DNA from: JACCTU01 sp963798985
GTDB lineage: Bacteria > Actinomycetota > Thermoleophilia > Gaiellales > Gaiellaceae
Direction: 5' to 3'
NCBI GenBank assembly: GCA_963798985.1
Contig: CAWCVL010000002.1
Location: 62,001-126,000 of the forward strand
Length of the DNA: 64,000 nucleotides
Shown piece by piece: positions 35,770-45,712 of the stretch (position 1 is the stretch's first letter; every line of letters starts with the position of its first letter). Both the position numbers and the translations under genes were made by a program. The notes below the pieces were generated by a model. The model worked only from the letters and a program-made list of their open reading frames with translations, did no database searches and had not been told where the DNA came from.

Positions 35770-36304
35770 GGAAGCAGTCGGCCGTGTGGTCGTTCACGAG
35801 ACCCACCGCCTGCATTAGGGAGTAGCAAATTGTCGGTCCCACGAACCGGAAGCCCCGCCGTTTCAGCTCCTTCGACATCGCCTTCGACTCCGCGGTCTCC
35901 GCCGGGATCTCGCGCGTCGTCTTCCAGCGGTTGAGCTTCGGCTCACCGCCGACGAACGACCACAGGAGCTCGGACAACGGAACGTCGAGCGCGATGATGC
36001 GCTGCGCGTTGTTCACGGTCGACTCGACTTTCAGTCGGTTGCGCACGATCCCCGGGTCGGCGAGCAGCTTCTCGACCCGCTTCGGCGTGTAGCGCGCGAC
36101 CTTCGCCACGTCGAAGTCGTCGAACGCCTCTCGGTACCCCTCGCGCTTGCGCAGGATCGTCAGCCACGACAGCCCTGCCTGCGCACCCTCGAGCGTGAGG
36201 AACTCGAACAGCACGCGATCGTCGTGGACCGGGACGCCCCACTCTTCATCGTGGTACGCGACGTACTCCGGGACGTCCAGTGGCACCCAGCCGCAGCGCT
36301 TCAT
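35753..36304 (-). CDS. tag: DNA-3-methyladenine glycosylase I
   Basis: 183 residues. It excises 3-methyladenine from alkylated DNA. Hallmarks are MKRCGWV (zinc Cys), YHDEEWGVPVHDDRVLFEFL, LEGAQAGLSWLTILRKREGY (catalytic Glu region), FRFVGPTICYSLMQAVGLVN and DHTADC, with the Cys/His zinc ligands at both ends. ATG overlaps the stop of the preceding gene (ATGA). Third cistron after ileS. Confidence 0.96.
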   Translation of the reverse strand: MKRCGWVPLDVPEYVAYHDEEWGVPVHDDRVLFEFLTLEGAQAGLSWLTILRKREGYREAFDDFDVAKVARYTPKRVEKLLADPGIVRNRLKVESTVNNAQRIIALDVPLSELLWSFVGGEPKLNRWKTTREIPAETAESKAMSKELKRRGFRFVGPTICYSLMQAVGLVNDHTADCFLSPRR

Positions 36305-36779
36305 CCGGTCTCGTACGCGAAGTAGGCGTCACCGCTCAACGGCCTGCCGTCTCGGTCGTACAGGTAACCGCGGTCGTCCCAGCCGATCGTTGCGATCGCG
36401 TCGTCTTCTCCCGCGAACCAGAGCCCGCGGGAGAACGAGCCCGGCGGCACCGAGAAGGAGCGCAGATTCGTCTCGTCGCGCCACAGCTCGATCGCGGCGG
36501 TTGCGGGCCGGTTCCCGGGAACATGCGATACGCCGACGGCGATCATCCCGTCCGCATCGACCGCCACCTTCGAGACGGCGAGAGAAGCCGGGCGCTGCCC
36601 GGGGAATGCTGCGCGCAGGAGGGAGACCGGTAGCGGGCTCTCGTGGCGTGCGCTTGCGAGATCGATCCGGTAGCCGCCCGAGGTGTCCCGGCTCACGGGC
36701 TCGTCGTCACGTTGCAACGCGTCGTACACGACGACGAGCGCAAGCACGGCGATCGCTCCGACGACGATGCGGTTCCAGT

Positions 36780-36783
<4 letters not shown>
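36301..36783 (-). CDS. Exported protein, unknown function
   Basis: 160 residues. One N-terminal hydrophobic helix (IVVGAIAVLALVVVYDAL) is followed by a soluble beta-rich domain: ASLAVSKVAVDADGMIAVGV, TAAIELWRDETN, ATIGWDDRGYLYDRDGRPLS. No family recognised; the strand-turn pattern suggests a small propeller-blade-like or dehydrogenase-accessory fold. It overlaps ileS by ATGA and tag by ATGA, so it is certainly expressed in that operon. Confidence 0.65.
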
Positions 36784-39856
<3,073 letters not shown>

Positions 39857-39957
39857 GGCCTCGATTGTAGGCGGGCGTTAGCGGAGGCCCGCCCTGGGAA
39901 CAACCCGTCCTACGCAAGCGTTTGAATACCCGTACGGCAACCGAGAAAGGAAGCACT

Positions 39958-40281
39958 TTGGACGCAGTGACAACCCAGACCTTCGAGCAGGAGGTCCTGC
40001 AGAGCGATCAGCCCGTGATCGTCGACTTCTGGGCGGAATGGTGTGGCCCCTGCCATGCCGTCGCCCCGGTGCTCGAGAAGATCGCGGACGAGCGCAAGGA
40101 CGAGCTCAAGGTCGTGAAGGTGAACATCGACGAGGAGCAGGAGATCGCGATGCGGTTCGGGATCGTCTCGATCCCGACGATCATGCTCTTCAAGGGCGGC
40201 GAGCCCGCGGGAATCGCGGTCGGCGCGCAGCCCAAGGGCGCGCTCGAGAGCAAGCTCGGCCTCGTCGCGGTCGAGGCTTAG
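39958..40281 (+). CDS. trxA: Thioredoxin
   Basis: 107 residues, a canonical thioredoxin with redox motif FWAEWCGPCHAVAPVLEKIA, cis-Pro in FGIVSIPTIMLFKGGE and the closing helix. It reduces disulfides and is the likely reductant for peroxiredoxins such as the one at 45254. TTG 39958 has AAAGGAAG upstream at 5-6 bases; an in-frame GTG at 39967 and an ATG 36 bases upstream are less well placed. Followed by a strong terminator. Confidence 0.96.
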   Translation: MDAVTTQTFEQEVLQSDQPVIVDFWAEWCGPCHAVAPVLEKIADERKDELKVVKVNIDEEQEIAMRFGIVSIPTIMLFKGGEPAGIAVGAQPKGALESKLGLVAVEA

Positions 40282-40287
40282 AAGATC

Positions 40288-40330
40288 GAGGCCGGGGGGC
40301 CACTAGGCCCCCCGGCCTCTCTACTTTTCC
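40288..40330. terminator. Intrinsic terminator after trxA
   Basis: GAGGCCGGGGGGCC and GGCCCCCCGGCCTC form a perfect 14-base stem around ACTA, followed by TCTCTACTTTT on +. Because the stem is symmetric it can also serve the convergent DUF2231 gene. Confidence 0.88.
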
Positions 40331-40849
40331 GGGGTCGCGACAGGCGCCGTTGCCTTGCGGGCCGGCTCGTCGACGAGGTTCAGCACGCGCATGCCGTGCA
40401 CGAACACGATGCTGCCGCCGAGCCAGCCGCCGACGCTCAGCAGCAGGAAGGCGGCGAGCGTGAGCACGTACGGGCCCGTCTCGACGTTCCCGGCGTCGAA
40501 CGAGCTCTTGCCCGCAACCACAGCGGCCAGGAACACCGCGCTCGCGAGCAGCATCGCGACCATGTGCGCCGTCGCCGTCCGCCAGAGCGGCGTCCCGCTC
40601 GGGATCCGTAGCCAGTCGAAGAAGCCGGTCGTCGCCGTGAGGAGCGTCGAGAGGAGCCCGAAGATGAGCGCGAGCCACCACGCCTGCGTCGCGGCATGCG
40701 TGCTGATCCCGAGCACGTCGGCGGTCGCGGCCACCAGCGCGAACGCGTAGCTCCCGATCGTGACTGCCCGTGAGCGGCGGGTGGATCGGGTGCCCGGGCA
40801 GCCCGTGCCAGAGCGCGTCGAGCCCGACTCCCTCGTCACGCCGGGTCAT
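40321..40849 (-). CDS. DUF2231 membrane protein (frameshifted)
   Basis: About 175 residues, four TM helices. N-terminal LWHGLPGHPIHPPLT is the DUF2231 signature; after one extra base near 40770 it continues VTIGSYAFALVAATADVLG, TTGFFDWLRIPSGTPLWRTA and SVGGWLGGSIVFVHGMRVLN. The conserved histidines hint at haem or metal binding, but the function of DUF2231 is not settled. ATG 40849 shares a base with the stop of the upstream gene (TGATG), so the two are coupled. Confidence 0.8.
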
Positions 40850-41445
40850 CACGAACGCGTCCCCGCGAACTGCTCGACGCCGTCCAGCAGCTCCCAGTTG
40901 GCGCGAAGGGCGCGCTCGGCCGCTGCGACGATGCGGTCCTCGTCCTCGGAGCGGGCCCGCTCGAGGACGCGGCGCGAGAGCTCCGCATGCTCGTGGTCCC
41001 GTTCTGCGTGCAGCTCGAAGTAGCGCGTGCCCTTCGAGCTCGGCTCGAAGCCGTACCAGCGCGTGAGTCCCTCGAGCTTCGTGCGCGAAACCTCGGGCTG
41101 AGCGGACTCGATCACGAAGAGCGCGGCGGCGCCTTCGACGCCGGTTCCGCTCCACGCTTCGGCGCAGGCGGCCGTCTCGGCGCGCGGCTCGCGGTCGAGG
41201 TCGGCGTCGAGCGCGGCCGCGAACTCGTCCCAGATCGCAACGTGAGCGGCTTCCTCGGCCGCGTGGCCGGCGTCGGAGGCCGAGGCCGCGAGCCCGGCCA
41301 GCGCGGTCACCGCGTGGCGGTACTCACCCGCGTAGTACGCGAGCTCGTCGCGGCTCAGCCCCCCGCACTCCCAGCGCTCGTAGAAGGGGTGACGCAAGAC
41401 GTTCCAGCGGTCTGCGACCGCATCCAGACGCTCGAACAGGTTCAC
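40849..41445 (-). CDS. TenA/PqqC-like haem-oxygenase-fold protein
   Basis: 198 residues, all-helical. HPFYERWECGGLSRDELAYY and EYRHAVTALAGL match the N-terminal helices of the PqqC/TenA/CADD superfamily, and the ligand-rich ELHAERDHEHAELSRRVLE with the earlier EEAAHVAIWDEF supplies Glu/His residues for a di-iron or metal site. Relatives are metal-dependent oxidases or thiaminase-like enzymes; no pqq or thiamine genes are nearby, so the reaction is open. GTG 41445 has AAAGGAG at 6 bases. Operon with DUF2231. Confidence 0.7.
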   Translation of the reverse strand: MNLFERLDAVADRWNVLRHPFYERWECGGLSRDELAYYAGEYRHAVTALAGLAASASDAGHAAEEAAHVAIWDEFAAALDADLDREPRAETAACAEAWSGTGVEGAAALFVIESAQPEVSRTKLEGLTRWYGFEPSSKGTRYFELHAERDHEHAELSRRVLERARSEDEDRIVAAAERALRANWELLDGVEQFAGTRS

Positions 41446-41513
41446 GGCGGCTCCTTTCGACGATCCCGGTGGCGGGATCGTACGGGGCCGGCCGGTCGAG
41501 TGCTACCGAGGCG

Positions 41514-41660
41514 CTACGAGTCCGAGGACTCGAGGAAGGCCAGGAAGGCCGCGTGCTTCGCCAGGTACTCCTCGATCTCCAGGACGCCCGCCCCGGCCCA
41601 GTCCTCGAGCCAGGTGTCCGAGAGGTCGTCGGCGATCGAGTGAATGCCGCGTTCGCTCAT
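41514..41660 (-). CDS. Small acidic protein, unknown function
   Basis: 48 residues: MSERGIHSIADDLSDTWLED, then WAGAGVLEIEEYLAKHAAFL and a short acidic tail. No family recognised. Helical, net acidic, no TM. GATCAT lies 6 bases before the ATG, the same leaderless arrangement seen at many genes here, which is the main support. It precedes the PqqC-like gene on the same strand. Confidence 0.45.
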   Translation of the reverse strand: MSERGIHSIADDLSDTWLEDWAGAGVLEIEEYLAKHAAFLAFLESSDS

Positions 41661-41746
41661 GGTCGAATGATCGGCACGGGGGTGGACGGCCGCCATGGGC
41701 CATTCGGCTCATTCTTTCGTCGGTCGGGCCTATACCCTGGCCCGCC

Positions 41747-41819
41747 GTGGCCGGCCTCCTGGTCGTGAACCCTCACTCCGGAACGACAGCCCGTCGGCGG
41801 AGGAGCTCGTCGCGGGCGC
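41747..41819 (+). pseudogene. Possible 5' remnant of a diacylglycerol-kinase-family gene
   Basis: GTG 41747 reads VAGLLVVNPHSG. A base missing after that gives NDSPSAEELVAGAKR, together very like the N-terminus of DAGK/YegS lipid kinases (LLVNPxSG). Nothing of the kinase follows: the convergent Nudix gene begins at 41819. TACCCT 8 bases before the GTG looks like a surviving leaderless promoter. The stretch is short, so this is tentative. Confidence 0.35.
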
Positions 41820-42340
41820 TAAGCGTGCTCGTCCCGCCAGCGTGAAATCACCTTCGCGTTGTTCTCGAACGCGAGCTCGGCCGGCGACGGGAGCTCGTCG
41901 CGGCCGAACCACCTGAGCTCGGCGACGTCGTCCGCCGCAGTCGGGGTGCCGCGAAGAACGCGGCAGGTCCAGTAGAGGTTGAGCGTCCACTGCGCGTCGT
42001 CCTGGTCGCCGTAGCGATCGACGACGACGTCGAAGAACGCGAGCGGCTCGACATCGATGCTCGCCTCCTCCATCAGCTCGCGCCGCAGGCCGTCGCGAGG
42101 GTCTTCCCCCTCGTTCAGAAAGCCGCCGGGAAGATCCCACTTCCCCCGGTCGGGCTCCTGCGCGCGGCGGGCGAGCAGGATGCGCCCGTCGTCGTCGAGC
42201 ACGAGCCCGGAAGCGGTCGGCTTCGAGCTCGCGTAGTAGCGAAACCCGCACTGCGGGCACTCGATCCGTGCGCCGCCGTCGAGGGGCTCGAGGGCCGTCG
42301 CGCAGCGGGGACAGTGCTTCCACGACTCGAGCTCGCCCAC
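41819..42340 (-). CDS. Nudix hydrolase with N-terminal zinc ribbon
   Basis: 173 residues. The N-terminal zinc ribbon (CPRCATALEP, CPQCGFRYY) is followed by a Nudix domain with box GFLNEGEDPRDGLRRELMEE (consensus Gly in the tail replaced by Ser). This NudC/ADP-ribose-type architecture cleaves nucleoside diphosphates linked to another group; the substrate is uncertain. GTG 42340 lies 7 bases after TATCCT, so I prefer it to the longer in-frame start at 42460, which would add a hydrophobic stretch and overlap more of the divergent region. Confidence 0.85.
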   Translation of the reverse strand: MGELESWKHCPRCATALEPLDGGARIECPQCGFRYYASSKPTASGLVLDDDGRILLARRAQEPDRGKWDLPGGFLNEGEDPRDGLRRELMEEASIDVEPLAFFDVVVDRYGDQDDAQWTLNLYWTCRVLRGTPTAADDVAELRWFGRDELPSPAELAFENNAKVISRWRDEHA

Positions 42341-42347
42341 GTCGGGC

Positions 42348-42353
42348 AGGATA
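42348..42353 (-). promoter_or_regulatory. -10 hexamer TATCCT of the Nudix gene
   Basis: On minus TATCCT, 7 bases, GTG 42340, no ribosome site: leaderless pattern, used here to decide the start. Confidence 0.45.
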
Positions 42354-42495
42354 CGGGCGTGCACGAGCAGCCGGAACCAACCGAGGAAGAGCAGGAGCAG
42401 GCACCCGAGCGCATCGGCGACGAAGACGCGATGCGGGGTCCGGGGCATGACGACTCGCACGACGTGGTCGACCCCGACCTCTCCGGCGCCGACTC

Positions 42496-42855
42496 ATGAG
42501 CCCCGTCGCCGCGACGGAATTCTCGCGCATCGCGATCCTCTCCTCCCTGCCGGGGGCTCGGCTCGCGGACCTCGCCTCTCGCATGCGCCGGGAAGACATC
42601 GTGCCGGGGAAAACGGTCGTCATCGAGGGCGAGCCCGGCGAACGCTTCTACGTCGTGCTGAGCGGGATGCTCGAGGTGACGCAGGCCGGCCGCGGCACGC
42701 GGACGCTGCTGCGACCCGGCGACTACTTCGGCGAGGTCTCGCTCGCGATGGACGTGCCGCGCACCGCGTCGGTGCGCGCCGTCACACCCGCTACGGTCGC
42801 GAGCTGCGACAAGGCAACGTTCGACGAGTACGTCCGCCCGGTGTTCGCGGATTAG
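42496..42855 (+). CDS. Stand-alone cyclic-nucleotide-binding domain protein
   Basis: 119 residues, a single Crp-type cNMP-binding beta-barrel: VIEGEPGERFYVVLSGMLEV, then the phosphate-binding cassette region GDYFGEVSLAMDVPRTASVR. The Glu and the Arg/Ser that hold the cyclic phosphate are present (FGEVS...PRTASV). There is no DNA-binding helix-turn-helix, so it is not a Crp regulator by itself; it may sense cAMP or cGMP for a partner. Convergent, nearly abutting, with the serine hydrolase. Confidence 0.82.
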   Translation: MSPVAATEFSRIAILSSLPGARLADLASRMRREDIVPGKTVVIEGEPGERFYVVLSGMLEVTQAGRGTRTLLRPGDYFGEVSLAMDVPRTASVRAVTPATVASCDKATFDEYVRPVFAD

Positions 42856-43670
42856 CCGGACGCCTCGGCCAACACCGCGTCCGAGAGCTCAGGCCAGGCG
42901 CGCTTCGCCTCGTCGCTCCAGTCGTCGAAGTCGCGGTCGGTGAGAAGGCCGAGCGCGAGCCTCGCATCGGGGTCGACCCACAGGAAGGCCCCGCTGCCGC
43001 CGAAGTGGCCGAACGTGCGCGGCGAGTTGCGCGAGCCGGTCCAGTGCGGCGACTTCGAGCCGCGAACCTCGACTCCGAGCCCCCAGTCGTTCGGGTCCAT
43101 GCGCCCGAAGTCGGGGAGCACGCCGACGAGCCCCGGAAACGCGACGGTCGTCGCCTCCTCGAGCGTCTCCGGCGACACGAGCGTCGGCCGGAGGAACTCC
43201 TGCCCGAGCTCGAGCAGGTCGAGGAGCGTCCCGTAGAGGCCCGACGCGGGCGAGCCGCGAAGCTCGCCCGAGAACTCGAGCGGCTCGAGCACCGCCTCGG
43301 TCAGGTACTCGACGAACGGCATCTCCGCGCGGCGCTCGACGTGCTGCGCGAGCACCTCGAAGCCGGCGTTCGAGTAGATGCGGCGCTCCCCCACGCCCGC
43401 GATCGGGACCGTCCCGTCGAAGGGCAGGCCCGAGGCGTGCGAGAGCAGGTGGCGAACGGTCGAGCCGGGCGGGCCGGCCTCCTCGTCGAGGTCGACGACG
43501 CCTTCCTCGGCCGCGACGAGGGTCGCGAGCGCGACCACCGGCTTCGTGATCGAGGCCCAGCGGAACTCGCGGGCCTCGTCGCCGTGCCAGTCGCGGACCC
43601 CTTCCGGGTCGACGACGCCGACGGCGGCGTTCTCCGGCGACCACGCATCGACTTGCTTCAAAGCCTCCAC
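42852..43670 (-). CDS. Beta-lactamase-fold serine hydrolase
   Basis: 272 residues of the class C beta-lactamase/esterase/DD-peptidase fold. The nucleophile motif SxxK is in FRWASITKPVVAL, YxN in RRIYSNAGFEVLA, and HxG-type in FGHFGGSGAFLWVDPD. There is no signal peptide, so a cytoplasmic esterase or peptidase is more likely than a beta-lactamase. GTG 43670 is 8 bases after TAGTAT, which overlaps the -10 of divergent ridA. Confidence 0.88.
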   Translation of the reverse strand: MEALKQVDAWSPENAAVGVVDPEGVRDWHGDEAREFRWASITKPVVALATLVAAEEGVVDLDEEAGPPGSTVRHLLSHASGLPFDGTVPIAGVGERRIYSNAGFEVLAQHVERRAEMPFVEYLTEAVLEPLEFSGELRGSPASGLYGTLLDLLELGQEFLRPTLVSPETLEEATTVAFPGLVGVLPDFGRMDPNDWGLGVEVRGSKSPHWTGSRNSPRTFGHFGGSGAFLWVDPDARLALGLLTDRDFDDWSDEAKRAWPELSDAVLAEASG

Positions 43671-43677
43671 GCGCGGC

Positions 43678-43684
43678 GATACTA
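43678..43684. promoter_or_regulatory. Shared divergent -10 of the serine hydrolase and ridA
   Basis: GATACTA holds GATACT on + (6 bases before GTG 43690) and TAGTAT on minus (8 bases before GTG 43670). The two start codons are only 19 bases apart, so both mRNAs must be leaderless and the two -10 boxes overlap. Confidence 0.6.
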
Positions 43685-43689
43685 GACAG

Positions 43690-44070
43690 GTGGAGCGCCG
43701 CCTCATCTCCTCCGGCGGGAAGTACGAGCCGATCATGGGGTACTCGCGTGCCGTCGTCGCCGGCGGCCACGTGTACGTCAGCGGCACGGCGCCGGGGATG
43801 CCGGACGACGCCGATCCGCCGGCTGACGCGTACGGACAGGCGCAGCGCTGCTTCGAGATCATCCTCGCCGCGCTCGACGAGGCGGGAGCGCGCGCCGAGG
43901 ACGTCGTGCGCACGCGCATCTACGTGACGAGCGCCGAGGTCTTCCCCGAGGTCGCGCGGGCGCACTCCGAGATCTTCGGAGAGATCCGCCCCGTGAACAC
44001 GACCGTGATCGCGCAGCTCATGGACCCGCGTTGGTACGTCGAGATCGACGTGGAGGCGGTGCTGCCGTGA
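43690..44070 (+). CDS. ridA: RidA/YER057c-family protein
   Basis: 126 residues. RidA deaminates reactive enamine/imine intermediates from PLP enzymes. The family signature is visible: GYSRAVVAGGHVYVSGTAP, DEAGARAEDVVRTRIYVTS and the C-terminal MDPRWYVEIDVEAVLP (with Glu of the active site). It starts at GTG 43690 and ends with GTGA overlapping the next gene, so it is the first cistron of a three-gene operon. Confidence 0.92.
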   Translation: MERRLISSGGKYEPIMGYSRAVVAGGHVYVSGTAPGMPDDADPPADAYGQAQRCFEIILAALDEAGARAEDVVRTRIYVTSAEVFPEVARAHSEIFGEIRPVNTTVIAQLMDPRWYVEIDVEAVLP

Positions 44071-45257
44071 AACAGATTTACCCGGCAACGATCACCGGCA
44101 AGAGCTTCGCCCCGGGCGGCAGCGTCCTCGACCACAAGTTCGGCCAGAGCGACCCGTACACGCTCGGTGTCGAGGAGGAGTACATGCTCCTCGACGGCGA
44201 GACGTATGACCTCGTACAGCACATCGACACCGTGCTCGCCGCGGTCTCCGGGCACGAGCTCGAGGACCGCATCAACGCCGAGCTGATGCAGTCGGTCCTC
44301 GAGATCGCAACGCCCGTCTGCAAGACGGCCGCCGACGTGATGGCCGAATTGCTGAAGCTCCGCGGCTACGTCGGCGAGGTCGCGAACAAGAAGGGACTGC
44401 GCGTGGGCTCGGCCGGAACCCACCCGTTCTCGCTCTTCGAGCGCCAGCGGATCACGGCGCGCGATCGGTACCGCAACCTCGTCGACCAGCTGCAGTACGT
44501 CGCGCGGCGCGAGCTGATCTTCGGCATGCACGTCCATGTTGCCGTCGACGACGCCGAGAAGGCGATCCAGATCGTGAACGGGATGCTGATCGAGCTCCCG
44601 ACGCTGCTCGCACTCTCGGCGAGCTCGCCGTTCTGGCGCGGCGAGCCGACGGGGCTCTCGTCGTCGCGGCAGATGGTCTTCGCCGCGTTCCCCCGCTCGG
44701 GACCGCCGCCGCGCTTCAAGGACTACGCCGACTACGCCGAGGTCGTCGGCCAGCTCGAGAAGACGGGCTGCATCGCCGACTACACGCACATCTGGTGGGA
44801 CATCCGCCTCCACCCGAAGTGGGGAACCGTCGAGATTCGGATCTGCGACGCGGTCACGCGGGTCGAGGATGCCGTGGCTATCACCGCCTATTGCCAGGCC
44901 CTCGTCAAGCACTACTCCGAGCTGCACGACCGCGGCGAGCTGATCCCGTCGTTCCACAGGATCCTGACGACGGAGAACAAGTGGCTCGCGGCGCGCTACG
45001 GGCTCGAGGCGCCGCTGATGGATCTCGCGACCGGGCGTCGTAACCGCGTGCCGATCGCGCAGCTGATCCGCAGGCGGCTCCGCGACCTCGAGCCGCACGC
45101 GCGCGAGCTCGGCGCTGAGCGAGAACTGGAGGGGATCCGCTCGATCCTCGGGCGCGGCAACGGGTCGGACCGGCAGCTGCGCGTGTTCAATGCGAACCGC
45201 GACATCGTCGAGGTCGTGCGCGAGATCGCGGATGCGACCGAGGTCGCGACCGCGTGA
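44067..45257 (+). CDS. YbdK-type carboxylate-amine ligase (glutamate-cysteine ligase 2 family)
   Basis: 396 residues. GCS2-family ATP-dependent ligase: nucleotide and metal motifs YTLGVEEEYMLLD, QSVLEIATPVCKTA, ELIFGMHVHVAVDD, HIWWDIRLHPKWGTVEIRIC and the basic C-terminus. Members form gamma-glutamyl amides; YbdK has weak glutamate-cysteine ligase activity in E. coli, and the native substrate is uncertain. GTG 44067 overlaps the ridA stop, and its own TGA overlaps the GTG of the peroxiredoxin, placing it in a redox-flavoured operon. Confidence 0.9.
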   Translation: MKQIYPATITGKSFAPGGSVLDHKFGQSDPYTLGVEEEYMLLDGETYDLVQHIDTVLAAVSGHELEDRINAELMQSVLEIATPVCKTAADVMAELLKLRGYVGEVANKKGLRVGSAGTHPFSLFERQRITARDRYRNLVDQLQYVARRELIFGMHVHVAVDDAEKAIQIVNGMLIELPTLLALSASSPFWRGEPTGLSSSRQMVFAAFPRSGPPPRFKDYADYAEVVGQLEKTGCIADYTHIWWDIRLHPKWGTVEIRICDAVTRVEDAVAITAYCQALVKHYSELHDRGELIPSFHRILTTENKWLAARYGLEAPLMDLATGRRNRVPIAQLIRRRLRDLEPHARELGAERELEGIRSILGRGNGSDRQLRVFNANRDIVEVVREIADATEVATA

Positions 45258-45712
45258 TCGACGCCGGCGACACCTGGCCGGACGCGACCGTCTTCGCCGC
45301 TCCCGGCGAGCCCGTCACGCTCCGGGATGCACCCGAGGGCTCGAAGGCGCTCTTCGTCTTCTACCTCTTCGACTTCTCCGGCACCTGAACGAGCGAGCTC
45401 GAGCTCCTGCGTGACAGGAGCGCGGACTTCGAGGAAGCGGAGGTTCGTCTCTTCGGCGTCTCACGCGACTCGCCGTGGACGCACATCGCCTGGTCGCAGG
45501 TCCTCGACCTGAACTTCCCGCTGCTCTCCGACTGGAACGCCGAAGCCGTGCACGCGCTCGGGATCGGGATCGAGTTCCGCGGGTTGGAGGACGTCGCCGG
45601 CCGATCGGCGTTCCTCGTCGACGAGGGCGGTACGGTCCGCGGCGCATGGCGCTACGAGACTGGAGAGGTGCCCGACTTCGACGTGCTGCTCGCAGCCGCT
45701 CGGGCGTTGTAG
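45254..45712 (+). CDS. Peroxiredoxin with in-frame UGA at the peroxidatic cysteine: probable selenoprotein
   Basis: Read through one UGA, this is a 152-residue AhpC/TSA-type peroxiredoxin: DAGDTWPDATVF, ALFVFYLFDFSGT-UGA-TSELELLRDR, VRLFGVSRDSPW, LNFPLLSDWNAEAVHALGI and AGRSAFLVDEGG (the conserved Arg). The UGA is codon 45 (45386-45388), precisely where the (T/S)xxC cysteine belongs. Everything before and after is conserved and in one frame. A SECIS-like hairpin begins 15 bases after the UGA. Without recoding the product would be a useless 44-mer. A Cys-to-stop substitution or base-call error is the alternative. GTGA overlap couples it to the ligase upstream. No sel genes lie in the window. 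Confidence 0.8.
45389..45424 (+). promoter_or_regulatory. SECIS-like hairpin
   Basis: GCTCCTG (45403-45409) pairs with CAGGAGC (45415-45421) around loop CGTGA. Two more pairs, CG/CG, lie below an A.G mismatch. The apical loop starts 22 bases after the UGA and has a G in its first two positions, inside the range known for bacterial SECIS elements. It lies wholly within the coding sequence, as bacterial SECIS elements do. Confidence 0.55.
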
